Assembly: GCA_964035575.1 (NCBI GenBank)
Contig: OZ037901.1
Span: forward strand, 1,178,001 to 1,242,000
Direction: 5' to 3'
Length of the DNA stretch: 64,000 nt
Source of the DNA: Rhynchopus sp. YZ270_cl-10
Taxonomy: Eukaryota > Euglenozoa > Diplonemea > Diplonemida > Diplonemidae
The position numbers were made by a program, and so were the translations under genes. Below are positions 42,913-55,079 of the stretch, in pieces. Numbering within the stretch: position 1 is the stretch's first letter; each line of letters opens with the position of its first letter. Under the pieces are notes generated by a model, which worked only from the letters and a program-made list of their open reading frames with translations, was not told the origin of the DNA and did no database searches.

Positions 42913-43542
42913 ATGCAGACCCTCCAGGCTGTTGTGTTGGCGTCCCTCGCGTTTGTGTCCGCCTCCGCCCAGGAGAAGACGAACGTGACTTGGTACACTG
43001 AGGCTATGTGACCCGGATGCCAGGAGTCCATGGACCCCGTGATGAAAGTGCTCAAGGGGGACGGGATTCTGACGATTATGAACTGGGACTACGTGCCGTA
43101 CGGGAACGCACGTAACGAGAGCGGTAGGATTGTGTGCCAGCACGGGAGGACTGAGTGCACTGGGAACATGGCTGAGGTGTGTGTGATGGACATTACCAAG
43201 TACGACGTGCTCACCTACATGACGTTCGCTGAGTGTGTCGAGAGCACCAACGAGAAGCTGACGGAACTGCAGAAGTGTGCCGAGAAGCAGAACCTTGACT
43301 GGTCCGCCATCCAGACCTGCATGTCTGGCAGCCAGGGGGCGAACCTCATCAACATTGCGGGGAAGAAGACTGAGAAGCAGAACATCCCTTACACCCCATA
43401 CTTCTTTGGCCACGGGAAAGAGATCAAGAACCCCAGCCACATCACCAAGATTGTATGCAACCTGTGGACAGGAACCAAGCCGGGATGCTGCAAAGACACG
43501 AACGACTCTCCGGCATTGAACATCACGCGTTCGTCCGCGTGA
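42913..43542 (+). CDS. GILT-type thiol reductase with in-frame TGA at the active site: probable selenoprotein (copy 1)
   Basis: GILT enzymes reduce disulfides in lysosomes or are secreted. The frame of 209 residues starts with a signal peptide (MQTLQAVVLASLAFVSASA). Codon 33 is TGA (43009-43011). The surrounding residues are YTEAM-TGA-PGCQESMDP, so TGA stands exactly at the first Cys of the family's CxxC redox centre. Downstream the frame is open for 176 codons with the GILT signature CQHGRTECTGNMAEVC (C-Q-H-G-x2-E-C-x2-N-x4-C) and later family cysteines. It ends at a normal TGA at 43540-43542. TGA is a stop for other genes here and Trp is TGG, so recoding as selenocysteine is the best reading. 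I did not find a convincing SECIS in the 3' flank. A spoiled gene is possible but unlikely. Confidence 0.85.
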
Positions 43543-43644
43543 AGGCCTCGTGGTGTTCACTGAAGGAAACTGTTGTTCCATGATAAAAAATGGCACATAA
43601 TGTGCAAATGAAGACAAGTGATTTTTTCCGTTTTTTGATTAAAT

Positions 43645-43710
43645 GGTGCTCCAGGGGGGGCCGATATTGACAGGTCGCTGACAGGTCGTTGACTCATTTC
43701 CTATAGCACC
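43645..43710. mobile_element. 66-bp MITE with 7-bp target duplication in the GILT 3' flank
   Basis: Ends are GGTGCT and AGCACC. ATTAAAT flanks both sides (43638-43644 and 43711-43717). The matching site after GILT gene 2 (about 61815) is empty and has a single ATTAAAT, which proves insertion after the duplication. Confidence 0.85.
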
Positions 43711-43715
43711 ATTAA

Positions 43716-43792
43716 ATGTTACATTTCTTGAGCTTTCTGGGGTGGCAGTCCTTTTTGCGAAGCGGCTTTTTTGGTGCACAGGCTTGTCCGAT
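43716..43792 (+). repeat. Direct repeat in the GILT-gene B spacer, first copy
   Basis: GTTACATTTCTTGAGC through TTTTTGCGAAGCGGCTTTT to GCACAGGCTTGTCCGAT. It occurs again at 44371-44446 in the same spacer and twice in the GILT 2 spacer (61822-61896 and 62207-62282). It marks an older internal duplication. Confidence 0.75.
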
Positions 43793-43935
43793 CCCCAAGA
43801 TCATGTGCAACCTGTGACACGAGCCAAGCCGGGATGCTGCACAGTCACGAACGACTCTCCGACACTGAACATCACGCGTTCGTCCGCGTGAACCCTCGGT
43901 GTTTACTCAAGGAAACTGTCGTTCCATGATAAACA
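43793..43935 (+). pseudogene. Diverged copy of the last ~40 codons and early 3' UTR of the GILT gene
   Basis: It matches GILT from the ATCACCAAG-like start through CAAGCCGGGATGCTGCA, ACGAACGACTCTCCG and the end (ACGCGTTCGTCCGCG then TGA), plus GGAAACTGT, GTTCCATGATAAA after the stop. The 5' part of the gene is absent. It may be a relic of an earlier GILT gene. The conserved post-stop segment is useful for judging what in the 3' UTR matters. Confidence 0.75.
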
Positions 43936-43964
43936 AATACCCAGTTTTTTCTTTTTTTTTTTTG

Positions 43965-44228
43965 CAACTGACGCGCTGGAGAGGCCCTGGCCAAACATGG
44001 CGTGTTAGGGGAAATATATTCGTCGCACAGATTTAGATCAGAGACCCCACCCGATATGTTTTTCATTTTACCTCTTTTGTGCTCCGCCACCGACACTCCC
44101 ATTTTCTGTACTTCAGGCAATAATCATATACCATCACACACTGACACAGTCCGCGTGTGCTGGAAACAATCAATTTTTTCAAAAAAAAACAAACGGTCGA
44201 GATCTGATCAAGCGAAACGGATATATTT
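43965..44228. other. About 265-bp insertion relative to the GILT 2 copy
   Basis: The GILT 2 flank runs straight from a T tract into ACACTTTCTTATCGTGGCG (about 62065), while here GCAACTGACGCGCTGG to GGATATATTTTT intervenes. The origin is not recognised. T runs at both edges hide any target duplication. Confidence 0.5.
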
Positions 44229-44705
44229 TTACACTTTCTTATCGTGGCGTGCTTTGCACCAATCACCTTTTATGGTGTGTGTGTGTTGTGCGGAGGCATT
44301 GCTGTTTGTGGATGCGTGTGGCATGTAGTGTACATATAAAGACAAATGTTTTGTCTGTTCTTTGGTGAAATGTTACATTTCTTGAGCTTTCTGGGTGGGG
44401 GTCCTTTTTGCGAAGCGGCTTTTCTGGTGCACAGGCTTGTCCGATAGCCACCTGCCCTGTAACGGAGCTGTGTGGCCGTGTCTGCATGCTTTTGTGAAGA
44501 CACAAACACTTTAGACGTTTTCTTGAAAAACGGATCGTTTGTTGCTCTGATGGGGAGGGTCTCTGCACCACCCCCTTTCATGCACACGGCGTGAGCAGTG
44601 AAGTTACAGACCACTGGCTTCCGGACTACACTGCGACCACTCATTAGTTGCACTCCCAGCCCCCCACCCTTTTTCCCCTTGCACAATAAACGTTATAAAA
44701 AGTCT

Positions 44706-44818
44706 GAGGGCACGTTCCTGTCTTGTATTCAACCAAAAAAAATGCTTTGTTTTCTTTTCCAAATCCCACCGCCCACCCACCTGACACACGTACACCCTGC
44801 AGGTCTGCACTACATACC
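44706..44818 (+). promoter_or_regulatory. Leader of gene B with acceptor AG
   Basis: Near identical to the gene A leader. AG is at 44801-44802, 16 nt before the ATG. CAATAAACGTTATAAAA at about 44683 just upstream is a likely poly(A) signal for the preceding transcription unit. Confidence 0.55.
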
Positions 44819-47800
44819 ATGCTGCCTCGCGCTTTGGACACGGGGGGACATTTCTTGTATGTCTTTCTTTTGTTGTCATGTGCCGTGATGTGCGACGCAA
44901 AATCTTTCTACTGGTTCAGAGCCATTGGAATGTACCAAAAGTCTCGCGGTCACGATTTTTTCGGTTCCGAGGACTACGCCGCAGTCGGGAACCTTAGCGT
45001 TGTTGATGGCACCTCCAAAGACTTTGGCTGTGAAGCGTGCACAAGCAACGGCGACTGCTCAAGCGCCTTCAGCCGTGCAGAGTTATACCACATAGAGTCG
45101 AAAGACGGAGCACTCTCCTTCCAGGTGTACATGAAGGCCTGGGAATCAGACGCTTTCTCTTCCTCATGCAGCTACTCAAACGGTGACGACGAGCTGAGGG
45201 AGAAGACCTGCACATTCGACATGAAGGCGTACGCCAAAGTTATACCGCACACAGTGACATGCGACGACCGTGGGACGTTCATGACAGTGCAGTTCAAGTG
45301 GTGGCCCGATGTCACCAACGCACCACCGACACCGTCACCACCAACACCAGCACCACAGACCCCTGCACCGGATTTGATGTGTTCTGCGTTTTCGTGCCCT
45401 GCCAACTGGTCCCCGAAAGCGGGTAATGTTGCGTGCAGTACCACACACCAGCTCCAGGCTGATGTGTGCGGAGGGACCTCCATCCAGGATGGCTCCACAG
45501 GGTCCGCAAGGTGCTGCTCTCACAATGGTGCAGACTGTGTCACCACAGACGCAGGAGGCAGCTGTTACGGAGATACACTCACCTACTCCCAGGCCATGGA
45601 CGTGTGTGCACTTGACGGCCGTCGTCTCTGCACCCTTGCTGAGTTGACACAGTGCTGCGGTACAGGTTGCAATTATGACTATACCAACGTCTGGGTGTCC
45701 GACGTGGTACCCGTCAGTTACTGTGACAAGGAGACTTGCTGCGATCTTAAACCAACCCCTGCGCCTCCGACACCTTCTCCGCCTACCCCATCGCCGCCAA
45801 CTCCCTCACCTCCGACACCGTCACCACCTACACCGAGTCCACCCACACCGTCACCACCGACTCCATTCCCACCCACTCCGTCACCGCCAACTCCGAGTCC
45901 ACCGACACCATCCCCACCTACTCCGTCACCACCGACTCCAATTCCACCTACACCGTCACCACCGACTCCTTCACCACCGACTCCGTCTCCACCGACTCCA
46001 TCCCCACCGACTCCGAGTCCACCTACACCGTCTCCACCGACTCCTTCACCACCGACTCCATCCCCACCGACTCCATCCCCACCGACTCCGAGTCCACCTA
46101 CACCGTCTCCACCGACTCCTTCACCACCGACTCCATCCCCACCGACTCCATCCCCACCGACTCCGTCACCACCAACTCCGAGTCCACCTACACCGTCTCC
46201 ACCTACTCCGTCACCACCGACTCCAATTCCACCTACACCGTCACCACCGACTCCGTCACCACCAACTCCGAGTCCACCGACACCATCCCCACCTACACCG
46301 TCACCACCGACACCGTCACCACCGACTCCGAGTCCACCTACACCGTCACCACCGACTCCTTCACCACCGACTCCGTCTCCACCGACTCCATCCCCACCTA
46401 CTCCATCCCCACCTACACCGTCTCCACCGACTCCTTCACCACCGACTCCATCCCCACCGACTCCGTCACCACCAACTCCGAGTCCACCTACACCGTCTCC
46501 ACCGACTCCTTCACCACCGACTCCATCCCCACCTACTCCGTCACCACCGACTCCAATTCCACCTACACCGTCACCACCGACTCCGTCACCACCAACTCCG
46601 AGTCCACCGACTCCATCCCCACCGACACCGTCACCACCGACTCCATCCCCACCGACTCCGTCACCACCAACTCCGAGTCCACCGACACCATCCCCACCTA
46701 CACCGTCACCACCGACACCGTCACCACCGACTCCGAGTCCACCTACACCGTCACCACCGACTCCTTCACCACCGACTCCGTCTCCACCGACTCCATCCCC
46801 ACCTACTCCATCCCCACCTACACCGTCTCCACCGACTCCTTCACCACCGACTCCATCCCCACCGACTCCGTCACCACCAACTCCGAGTCCACCTACACCG
46901 TCTCCACCGACTCCTTCACCACCGACTCCATCCCCACCTACTCCGTCACCACCGACTCCAATTCCACCTACACCGTCACCACCGACTCCGTCACCACCAA
47001 CTCCGAGTCCACCGACTCCATCCCCACCGACACCGTCACCACCGACTCCATCCCCACCGACTCCGTCACCACCAACTCCGAGTCCACCTACACCGTCTCC
47101 ACCGACTCCATCCCCACCGACTCCATCCCCACCTACACCGTCTCCACCGACTCCTTCACCACCGACTCCATCCCCACCTACTCCGTCACCACCGACTCCA
47201 ATTCCACCTACACCGTCACCACCGACTCCGTCACCACCAACTCCGAGTCCACCGACTCCATCCCCACCGACACCGTCACCACCGACTCCATCCCCACCGA
47301 CTCCGTCACCACCAACTCCGAGTCCACCTACACCGTCTCCACCGACTCCATCCCCACCGACTCCAATTCCACCTACACCGTCACCACCGACTCCGTCACC
47401 ACCAACTCCGAGTCCACCTACACCGTCTCCACCGACTCCATCCCCACCGACTCCATCCCCACCTACACCGTCTCCACCGACTCCATCCCCACCTACTCCG
47501 TCACCACCGACTCCAATTCCACCTACACCGTCACCACCGACTCCGTCACCACCAACTCCGAGTCCACCGACTCCATCCCCACCGACACCGTCACCACCGA
47601 CTCCATCCCCACCGACTCCGAGTCCACCTACACCGTCTCCACCGACTCCGTCACCACCGACTCCGTCACCACCAACTCCGAGTCCACCGACTCCATCCCC
47701 ACCGACACCTTCACCACCGACTCCATCCCCACCGACTCCGTCACCACCGACTCCAATTCCACCTACACCGTCACCACCGACTCCGTCACCACCAACTCCG

Positions 47801-50800
47801 AGTCCACCGACTCCATCCCCACCGACACCTTCACCACCGACTCCATCCCCACCGACTCCGTCACCACCGACTCCAATTCCACCTACACCGTCACCACCGA
47901 CTCCGTCACCACCAACTCCGAGTCCACCTACACCGTCTCCACCGACTCCATCCCCACCGACTCCGTCACCACCAACTCCGAGTCCACCTACACCGTCTCC
48001 ACCTACTCCGTCACCACCGACTCCAATTCCACCTACACCGTCACCACCGACTCCGTCACCACCAACTCCGAGTCCACCTACACCGTCTCCACCGACTCCA
48101 TCCCCACCGACTCCATCCCCACCTACACCGTCTCCACCGACTCCAATTCCACCTACACCGTCACCACCGACTCCGTCACCACCAACTCCGAGTCCACCGA
48201 CTCCATCCCCACCGACACCGTCACCACCGACTCCATCCCCACCGACTCCGAGTCCACCTACACCGTCTCCACCGACTCCGTCACCACCAACTCCGAGTCC
48301 ACCGACTCCATCCCCACCGACACCTTCACCACCGACTCCATCCCCACCGACTCCGTCACCACCAACTCCGAGTCCACCTACACCGTCTCCACCGACTCCA
48401 TCCCCACCGACTCCATCCCCACCTACACCGTCTCCACCGACTCCATCCCCACCTACTCCGTCACCACCGACTCCAATTCCACCTACACCGTCACCACCGA
48501 CTCCGTCACCACCAACTCCGAGTCCACCTACACCGTCTCCACCGACTCCATCCCCACCGACTCCATCCCCACCTACACCGTCTCCACCGACTCCATCCCC
48601 ACCTACTCCGTCACCACCGACTCCAATTCCACCTACACCGTCACCACCGACTCCGTCACCACCAACTCCGAGTCCACCGACTCCATCCCCACCGACACCG
48701 TCACCACCGACTCCATCCCCACCGACTCCGAGTCCACCTACACCGTCTCCACCGACTCCGTCACCACCAACTCCGAGTCCACCGACTCCATCCCCACCGA
48801 CACCGTCACCACCGACTCCATCCCCACCGACTCCGAGTCCACCTACACCGTCACCACCGACTCCGTCACCACCAACTCCGAGTCCACCTACACCGTCTCC
48901 ACCGACTCCATCCCCACCGACTCCATCCCCACCTACTCCGTCACCACCGACTCCAATTCCACCTACACCGTCACCACCGACTCCGTCACCACCAACTCCG
49001 AGTCCACCGACTCCATCCCCACCGACACCGTCACCACCGACTCCATCCCCACCGACTCCGAGTCCACCTACACCGTCTCCACCGACTCCGTCACCACCGA
49101 CTCCGTCACCACCAACTCCGAGTCCACCGACTCCATCCCCACCGACACCTTCACCACCGACTCCATCCCCACCGACTCCGTCACCACCGACTCCAATTCC
49201 ACCTACACCGTCACCACCGACTCCGTCACCACCAACTCCGAGTCCACCGACTCCATCCCCACCGACACCTTCACCACCGACTCCATCCCCACCGACTCCG
49301 TCACCACCGACTCCAATTCCACCTACACCGTCACCACCGACTCCGTCACCACCAACTCCGAGTCCACCTACACCGTCTCCACCGACTCCATCCCCACCGA
49401 CTCCGTCACCACCAACTCCGAGTCCACCTACACCGTCTCCACCTACTCCGTCACCACCGACTCCAATTCCACCTACACCGTCACCACCGACTCCGTCACC
49501 ACCAACTCCGAGTCCACCTACACCGTCTCCACCGACTCCATCCCCACCGACTCCATCCCCACCTACACCGTCTCCACCGACTCCAATTCCACCTACACCG
49601 TCACCACCGACTCCGTCACCACCAACTCCGAGTCCACCGACTCCATCCCCACCGACACCGTCACCACCGACTCCATCCCCACCGACTCCGAGTCCACCTA
49701 CACCGTCTCCACCGACTCCGTCACCACCAACTCCGAGTCCACCGACTCCATCCCCACCGACACCTTCACCACCGACTCCATCCCCACCGACTCCGTCACC
49801 ACCAACTCCGAGTCCACCTACACCGTCTCCACCGACTCCATCCCCACCGACTCCATCCCCACCTACACCGTCTCCACCGACTCCATCCCCACCTACTCCG
49901 TCACCACCGACTCCAATTCCACCTACACCGTCACCACCGACTCCGTCACCACCAACTCCGAGTCCACCTACACCGTCTCCACCGACTCCATCCCCACCGA
50001 CTCCATCCCCACCTACACCGTCTCCACCGACTCCATCCCCACCTACTCCGTCACCACCGACTCCAATTCCACCTACACCGTCACCACCGACTCCGTCACC
50101 ACCAACTCCGAGTCCACCGACTCCATCCCCACCGACACCGTCACCACCGACTCCATCCCCACCGACTCCGAGTCCACCTACACCGTCTCCACCGACTCCG
50201 TCACCACCAACTCCGAGTCCACCGACTCCATCCCCACCGACACCGTCACCACCGACTCCATCCCCACCGACTCCGAGTCCACCTACACCGTCACCACCGA
50301 CTCCGTCACCACCAACTCCGAGTCCACCTACACCGTCACCACCGACTCCGTCACCACCAACTCCGAGTCCACCGACTCCATCCCCACCGACACCGTCACC
50401 ACCGACTCCGAGTCCACCCACACCGTTACCACCAACTCCGAGTCCACCGACTCCATCCCCACCGACTCCATCCCCACCGACACCGAGTCCACCTACACCG
50501 TCACCACCGACTCGGTCACCACCGACTCCGTCTCCACCGACTCCGAGTCCACCCACACCGTCTCCACCGACTCCATCCCCACCGACACCGTCACCACCGA
50601 CTCCGAGTCCACCGACTCCATCCCCACCGACTCCATCCCCACCCACTCCAAGTCCACCTACACCGTCACCACCTACCCCCTACTTGTACTATTGGTTCCA
50701 GGCGATTCGGTTCAGCCAAACAAATCGTGGCTCTGAACTTGGACCGGCAGAGTATACTATGAGCGGAAGTCTGAGTACACTTGACGTCAATAAGTCATTT

Positions 50801-53800
50801 GATTGCATCACGTGTGAGAGTGACAACACGCCCTGCGTGACCAATGAGGTTCACGCAACCTCAGGAGCGGTGTACACAGGTAGGGAGTTGATACTGACAG
50901 TCAGCTTTGACGCTTGGGTTGATAACGCTGGTGACCGCTGCACTTACAATGCTGGGGAGCTCGACGGAGATAATGAGCGTGTTCGGAAGTCCTGCACGTT
51001 GGACATGCGTGACTGGAATCCCAGAAAATTATTCACGTACGTATGCTCTGGAGGTGATGCATCAGTCGACGTGCAGTTCCGTTGGTGGCATGACAGCACG
51101 AGTGCGCCACCAACATCATCACCACCAACTGCTTCACCAGCGACACCGTCACCACCCACGTCGTCGCCTCCTACACCGAGTCCACCGACACCGTCACCAG
51201 CGACACCAGCACCCACTGCTCTTTCGGAACACATTGCTGACTACCCCTGTAACGAAACCGTGCTGAATGTGTGGCCATTTATAGGTCCGGATTCCACTAA
51301 CTGTTTCGTGAACCCATGGTACTGCGCCAGGACGGGACTTGCATACGACGCGGAAGCATCAGGCCTTATTTCCGCACAAGAGAACGTCTTGGACTGCTCG
51401 GGACTGTGTCTTGCGGAGCCTACCTGTACAGCAGCGCTGTTGGATGTGTCAAGAATGACCTGCTACCTGCACTCAGACCTGTCGATGTGGACACTGGAGT
51501 ACAACCTTTACAATGGTTGGCAGAGGTATTCTGTGGAGAGAGTGTGCAGACCTACATCCGCACCGGACACTTCTGCACCACCGACTCCGTCACCACCGAC
51601 ACCAGCACCCACCGCTCTTTCGGAACACATTGCTGACTACCCCTGTAACGAAACCGTGCTGAATGTGTGGCCATTTATAGGTCCGGATCCCACTAACTGC
51701 TTCGTGAACCCATGGTACTGCGCCAGGACGGGACTTGCATACGATGCCGAAGCATCAGGACTTATTTCCGCACAAGAGAACGTCTTGGACTGCTCGGGAC
51801 TGTGTCTTGCGGAGCCTACCTGTACAGTTGCACTGCTCGATGCGTCAGGAGGGATCTGCTACCTGCACTCAGACCTGTCGATGTGGCCACTGGGGTACAA
51901 CCTTTACAATGGTTTTCAGAGGTATTCTGTAAAGAGAGTGTGCAGACCTACATCCGCACCGGACACTTCTGCACCACCGACACAGTCACCACCGACTCCA
52001 TCGCCACCTACACCGAGGCCACCTACACCTGCACCACCGACACATTCACCACCGACTACATCACCACCTACACCGTCACCGCCAACACCTGCGCCACCGA
52101 CACCGTCACCACCGTCACCAGCTCCCACCGCTCTTTCGGAACACATTGCTGACTACCCCTGTAACGAAACCGTGCTGAATGTGTGGCCATTTATAGGTCC
52201 GGATCCCACTAACTGCTTCGTGAACCCATGGTACTGCGCCAGGACGGGACTTGCATACGATGCCGAAGCATCAGGCCTTATTTCCGCACAAGAGAACGTC
52301 TTGGACTGCTCGGGACTGTGTCTTGCGGAGCCTACCTGTACAGTTGCACTGCTCGATGCGTCAGGAGGGATCTGCTACCTGCACTCAGACCTGTCGATGT
52401 GGCCACTGGGGTACAACCTTTACAATGGTTTTCAGAGATATTCTGTGGAGAGAGTGTGCAGACCTACATCCGCACCGGACACTTCTGCACCACCGACTCC
52501 GTCACCACCGACACCAGCACCCACTGCTCTTTCGGAACACATTGCTGACTACCCCTGTAACGAAACCGTGCTGAATGTGTGGCCATTTATAGGTCCGGAT
52601 CCCACTAACTGCTTCGTGAACCCATGGTACTGCGCCAGGACGGGACTTGCATACGATGCCGAAGCATCAGGCCTTATTTCCGCACAAGAGAACGTCTTGG
52701 ACTGCTCGGGACTGTGTCTTGCGGAGCCTACCTGTACAGTTGCACTGCTCGATGCGTCAGGAGGGATCTGCTACCTGCACTCAGACCTGTCGATGTGGCC
52801 ACTGGGGTACAACCTTTACAATGGTTTTCAGAGGTATTCTGTAAAGAGAGTGTGCAGACCTACATCCGCACCGGACACTTCTGCACCACCGACACAGTCA
52901 CCACCGACTCCATCGCCACCTACACCGAGTCCACCTACACCGTCGCCACCGACTCCGTCACCGCCAACTCCTGCGCCACCGACACCGTCACCACCGTCAC
53001 CAGCTCCCACCGCTCTTTCGGAACACATTGCTGACTACCCCTGTAACGAAACCGTGCTGAATGTGTGGCCATTTATAGGTCCCGATTCCACTAACTGCTC
53101 CGTGAACCCATGGTACTGCGCCAGGACTGGGCTTGCATACGACGCGGAAGCATCAGGCCTTATTTCCGCACAAAAGAGCTTGGACTGCTCGGGACTGTGT
53201 CTTGCGGAGCCTGCCTGCACAGCAGTGCTGTTGGATGCGTCAGGATCGACCTGCTACCTGCACTCAGACCTGTCGATGTGGACACTGGAGTACAACCTTT
53301 ATTACAATGGTTGGCAGAGGTATTCTGTGGAGAGAGTGTGCAGACCTACATCCGCACCGGCAACTTCTGCACCACCGACACCAGCACCCACTGCTCTTTC
53401 GGAACACATTGCTGACTACCCCTGTAACGAAACCGTGCTGAATGTGTGGCCGTTTATAGGTCCGGATTCCACTAACTGCTCCGTGAACCCATGGTACTGC
53501 GCCAGGACTGGGCTTGCATACGACGCGGAAGCATCAGGCCTTATTTCCGCACAAAAGAACTTGGACTGCTCGGGACTGTGTCTTGCGGAGCCTGCCTGCA
53601 CAGCAGTGCTGTTGGATGCGTCAGGATCGACCTGCTACCTGCACTCAGACCTGTCGATGTGGACACTGGAGTACAACCTTTATTACAATGGTTGGCAGAG
53701 GTATTCTGTGGAGAGAGTGTGCAGACCTACATCCGCACCGGACACTTCTGCACCACCGACACAGTCACCACAGACCCCTGCACCGGATTTGATGTGTTCT

Positions 53801-54175
53801 GCGTTTTCGTGCCCTGCCAACTGGTCCCCGAAAGCGGGTAATGTTGCGTGCAGCACCACACACCAGCTCCAGGCTGATGTGTGCGGTGCTGGAGGGACCT
53901 CCATCCAGGATGGCTCCACAGGGTCCGCAAGGTGCTGCTCTCACAATGGTGCAGACTGTGTCACCACAGACGCAGGAGGCAGCTGTTACGGAGATACACT
54001 CACCTACTCCCAGGCCATGGACGTGTGTGCACTTGACGGCCGTCGTCTCTGTACCCTTGCCGAGTTGACACAGTGCTGCGGTACAGGTTGCAATTATGAC
54101 TATACCAACGTCTGGGTGTCCGACGTGGTACCCGTCAGTTACTGTGACAAGGAGACTTGCTGCGATCTTGCCTGA
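44819..54175 (+). CDS. Gene B: giant secreted modular protein, two YWF domains, ~330 Pro-Thr-Ser pentapeptides, six Cys repeats, about 3,118 aa
   Basis: The start at 44819 gives the same signal peptide as gene A. Order: YWF domain near 28-165; Cys-rich domain near 186-312; PPTPS array near 312-1954; second YWF near 1954-2095, identical in DNA to that of gene A; six repeats of about 105 residues near 2134-2970 ([19 protein letters not shown] ... [14 protein letters not shown]); and a final Cys-rich domain near 2990-3118 ending ETCCDLA. The six repeats have a PAN/apple-like look (about six Cys, hydrophobic core), not a sure match. There is no membrane anchor. It is probably a cell-surface or matrix fibre with binding heads on a long stiff proline stalk. 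Two large frames overlapping the array, in another + frame and antisense, are artefacts of a 15-bp period. Confidence 0.85.
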   Translation: MLPRALDTGGHFLYVFLLLSCAVMCDAKSFYWFRAIGMYQKSRGHDFFGSEDYAAVGNLSVVDGTSKDFGCEACTSNGDCSSAFSRAELYHIESKDGALSFQVYMKAWESDAFSSSCSYSNGDDELREKTCTFDMKAYAKVIPHTVTCDDRGTFMTVQFKWWPDVTNAPPTPSPPTPAPQTPAPDLMCSAFSCPANWSPKAGNVACSTTHQLQADVCGGTSIQDGSTGSARCCSHNGADCVTTDAGGSCYGDTLTYSQAMDVCALDGRRLCTLAELTQCCGTGCNYDYTNVWVSDVVPVSYCDKETCCDLKPTPAPPTPSPPTPSPPTPSPPTPSPPTPSPPTPSPPTPFPPTPSPPTPSPPTPSPPTPSPPTPIPPTPSPPTPSPPTPSPPTPSPPTPSPPTPSPPTPSPPTPSPPTPSPPTPSPPTPSPPTPSPPTPSPPTPSPPTPSPPTPSPPTPSPPTPSPPTPIPPTPSPPTPSPPTPSPPTPSPPTPSPPTPSPPTPSPPTPSPPTPSPPTPSPPTPSPPTPSPPTPSPPTPSPPTPSPPTPSPPTPSPPTPSPPTPSPPTPSPPTPSPPTPIPPTPSPPTPSPPTPSPPTPSPPTPSPPTPSPPTPSPPTPSPPTPSPPTPSPPTPSPPTPSPPTPSPPTPSPPTPSPPTPSPPTPSPPTPSPPTPSPPTPSPPTPSPPTPSPPTPSPPTPSPPTPSPPTPSPPTPIPPTPSPPTPSPPTPSPPTPSPPTPSPPTPSPPTPSPPTPSPPTPSPPTPSPPTPSPPTPSPPTPSPPTPSPPTPSPPTPIPPTPSPPTPSPPTPSPPTPSPPTPSPPTPSPPTPSPPTPSPPTPSPPTPSPPTPIPPTPSPPTPSPPTPSPPTPSPPTPSPPTPSPPTPSPPTPSPPTPSPPTPIPPTPSPPTPSPPTPSPPTPSPPTPSPPTPSPPTPSPPTPSPPTPSPPTPSPPTPSPPTPSPPTPSPPTPSPPTPSPPTPIPPTPSPPTPSPPTPSPPTPSPPTPSPPTPSPPTPSPPTPIPPTPSPPTPSPPTPSPPTPSPPTPSPPTPSPPTPSPPTPSPPTPSPPTPIPPTPSPPTPSPPTPSPPTPSPPTPSPPTPSPPTPSPPTPIPPTPSPPTPSPPTPSPPTPSPPTPSPPTPSPPTPSPPTPSPPTPSPPTPSPPTPSPPTPSPPTPSPPTPSPPTPSPPTPSPPTPSPPTPSPPTPSPPTPSPPTPSPPTPIPPTPSPPTPSPPTPSPPTPSPPTPSPPTPSPPTPSPPTPSPPTPSPPTPIPPTPSPPTPSPPTPSPPTPSPPTPSPPTPSPPTPSPPTPSPPTPSPPTPSPPTPSPPTPSPPTPSPPTPSPPTPSPPTPSPPTPSPPTPSPPTPSPPTPSPPTPSPPTPIPPTPSPPTPSPPTPSPPTPSPPTPSPPTPSPPTPSPPTPSPPTPSPPTPSPPTPSPPTPSPPTPSPPTPSPPTPSPPTPIPPTPSPPTPSPPTPSPPTPSPPTPSPPTPSPPTPSPPTPIPPTPSPPTPSPPTPSPPTPSPPTPSPPTPSPPTPSPPTPSPPTPSPPTPIPPTPSPPTPSPPTPSPPTPSPPTPSPPTPSPPTPSPPTPIPPTPSPPTPSPPTPSPPTPSPPTPSPPTPSPPTPSPPTPSPPTPSPPTPSPPTPSPPTPSPPTPSPPTPSPPTPSPPTPSPPTPSPPTPSPPTPSPPTPSPPTPSPPTPIPPTPSPPTPSPPTPSPPTPSPPTPSPPTPSPPTPSPPTPSPPTPSPPTPIPPTPSPPTPSPPTPSPPTPSPPTPSPPTPSPPTPSPPTPSPPTPSPPTPSPPTPSPPTPSPPTPSPPTPSPPTPSPPTPSPPTPSPPTPSPPTPSPPTPSPPTPSPPTPSPPTPSPPTPLPPTPSPPTPSPPTPSPPTPSPPTPSPPTRSPPTPSPPTPSPPTPSPPTPSPPTPSPPTPSPPTPSPPTPSPPTPSPPTPSPPTPYLYYWFQAIRFSQTNRGSELGPAEYTMSGSLSTLDVNKSFDCITCESDNTPCVTNEVHATSGAVYTGRELILTVSFDAWVDNAGDRCTYNAGELDGDNERVRKSCTLDMRDWNPRKLFTYVCSGGDASVDVQFRWWHDSTSAPPTSSPPTASPATPSPPTSSPPTPSPPTPSPATPAPTALSEHIADYPCNETVLNVWPFIGPDSTNCFVNPWYCARTGLAYDAEASGLISAQENVLDCSGLCLAEPTCTAALLDVSRMTCYLHSDLSMWTLEYNLYNGWQRYSVERVCRPTSAPDTSAPPTPSPPTPAPTALSEHIADYPCNETVLNVWPFIGPDPTNCFVNPWYCARTGLAYDAEASGLISAQENVLDCSGLCLAEPTCTVALLDASGGICYLHSDLSMWPLGYNLYNGFQRYSVKRVCRPTSAPDTSAPPTQSPPTPSPPTPRPPTPAPPTHSPPTTSPPTPSPPTPAPPTPSPPSPAPTALSEHIADYPCNETVLNVWPFIGPDPTNCFVNPWYCARTGLAYDAEASGLISAQENVLDCSGLCLAEPTCTVALLDASGGICYLHSDLSMWPLGYNLYNGFQRYSVERVCRPTSAPDTSAPPTPSPPTPAPTALSEHIADYPCNETVLNVWPFIGPDPTNCFVNPWYCARTGLAYDAEASGLISAQENVLDCSGLCLAEPTCTVALLDASGGICYLHSDLSMWPLGYNLYNGFQRYSVKRVCRPTSAPDTSAPPTQSPPTPSPPTPSPPTPSPPTPSPPTPAPPTPSPPSPAPTALSEHIADYPCNETVLNVWPFIGPDSTNCSVNPWYCARTGLAYDAEASGLISAQKSLDCSGLCLAEPACTAVLLDASGSTCYLHSDLSMWTLEYNLYYNGWQRYSVERVCRPTSAPATSAPPTPAPTALSEHIADYPCNETVLNVWPFIGPDSTNCSVNPWYCARTGLAYDAEASGLISAQKNLDCSGLCLAEPACTAVLLDASGSTCYLHSDLSMWTLEYNLYYNGWQRYSVERVCRPTSAPDTSAPPTQSPQTPAPDLMCSAFSCPANWSPKAGNVACSTTHQLQADVCGAGGTSIQDGSTGSARCCSHNGADCVTTDAGGSCYGDTLTYSQAMDVCALDGRRLCTLAELTQCCGTGCNYDYTNVWVSDVVPVSYCDKETCCDLA
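45752..50680 (+). repeat. 15-bp coding minisatellite (PPTPS array), about 4.9 kb
   Basis: About 328 units of CCACCGACTCCGTCA-type sequence with a few interruptions coding Ile, Phe, Leu or Arg. Higher-order duplications are visible. A block of 1,440 bp (96 units) from about 47490 recurs at about 48930, matching at every line compared until about 48890/50330. A shorter ~405-bp duplication lies near 46260-47080. Confidence 0.95.
51219..53760 (+). repeat. Six tandem Cys-rich modules of gene B
   Basis: Modules start near 51219, 51616, 52132, 52525, 53013 and 53394. Modules 2, 3 and 4 are nearly identical ([12 protein letters not shown]). Modules 5 and 6 pair with each other (QKSLDCSG / QKNLDCSG). 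Module 1 differs ([12 protein letters not shown]). Linkers after modules 2 and 4 are longer and similar, so a two-module block was duplicated. Confidence 0.9.
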
Positions 54176-54740
54176 AGACCCTTCTTCGACATGTGGGGAT
54201 TACTGGAGGAACTCTGTGTATGAAATAGGCTTTTCGGAACCGTGAGTGGGCTGAGACCCCACCCCCACCTTTTATTATAAGATGTGTACATGTGACTCAT
54301 ATGCCTCTTGCATTTGTTCTTGGGGCGTTTGGACTTTCATCTTCTCTCTCTTCCTCCCTCCTTTGCAATTGTCTTCCCCCTTTTCCCACTGTTCTCAACG
54401 TTGTGAATGTCAAGAATAATCAACTTTGGAAGGGGCTCGCTTCAGAAAACATTTTGTGAGCCCGCAGCTGTTTTGTGTTGTTGGTTTTTTGGACTTTCAT
54501 CTTTTTATGTTCTGTTTTCCCCCTTTTTTAATACTTTCCTCTGTTTTGTGCATTTTTACTTTAAAGTGTTCATAACTATTTCACCAGGACTACCTGTGTT
54601 GAAAATATTGCATTTTTGTTGTATCCTCTCAAGATAGAGGTGCCAGCGAATCCCAAGCAACTCTGGTGTGTTCTGGTGAGGAAGAGCAGAGAGCTCCTCC
54701 CGCACCGGGAATGGAACGCAAGAGTTGCCTTTTTTTTTTT
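54176..54740 (+). repeat. 3' flank of gene B, directly repeated from gene A
   Basis: The counterpart of 40324-40895. The match breaks at a T run near 54740 where the next insertion begins. Confidence 0.85.
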
Positions 54741-55079
54741 ATATTCCACAGTTAAATAAAGTATACGAAGGATTTGGCACTTTTAGCGTGATTCTTTTTA
54801 ATGATAATTTCACGCCGTGTTTTTTTCGCAAATAAAAGCCACGCTTATTGAACTTTATTTCACGTATTTTCACTTTTTTTCACTGCAATTCCTTCAGAGC
54901 GTGATTTTATTTTTGTTTTTTTCACGCTAAAACAGGGGTTTTTTTTGGCGATAACTTCACGCTAAATTTTGGCACATCCTGCACCACCACCCGCCTAAAA
55001 ATTGAAAATTTCGAAAAAATTTTGCCCTTTTCCCATTTTTTTTTTTTTGACACATGCAACATGCTGAAGGATGTAAGAC

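Noticed and set aside
43009-43011. TGA read as Trp or Cys by a variant genetic code, or GILT as a plain pseudogene
   Set aside because: Other genes end in TGA, and Trp is TGG throughout. The frame is intact for 176 codons after the TGA, and the position matches the redox Cys exactly.
43030-43617. 239-aa antisense frame across GILT (and its twin at 61075-61794)
   Set aside because: Shadow of the GC-rich GILT coding sequence, His/Leu/Val-rich without domain features.
45675-50762. 1,695-codon His/Leu/Arg frame and 1,642-codon antisense Gly/Val/Asp frame
   Set aside because: Shadows of the 15-bp minisatellite. The PPTPS frame alone joins signal peptide and folded domains on both sides.
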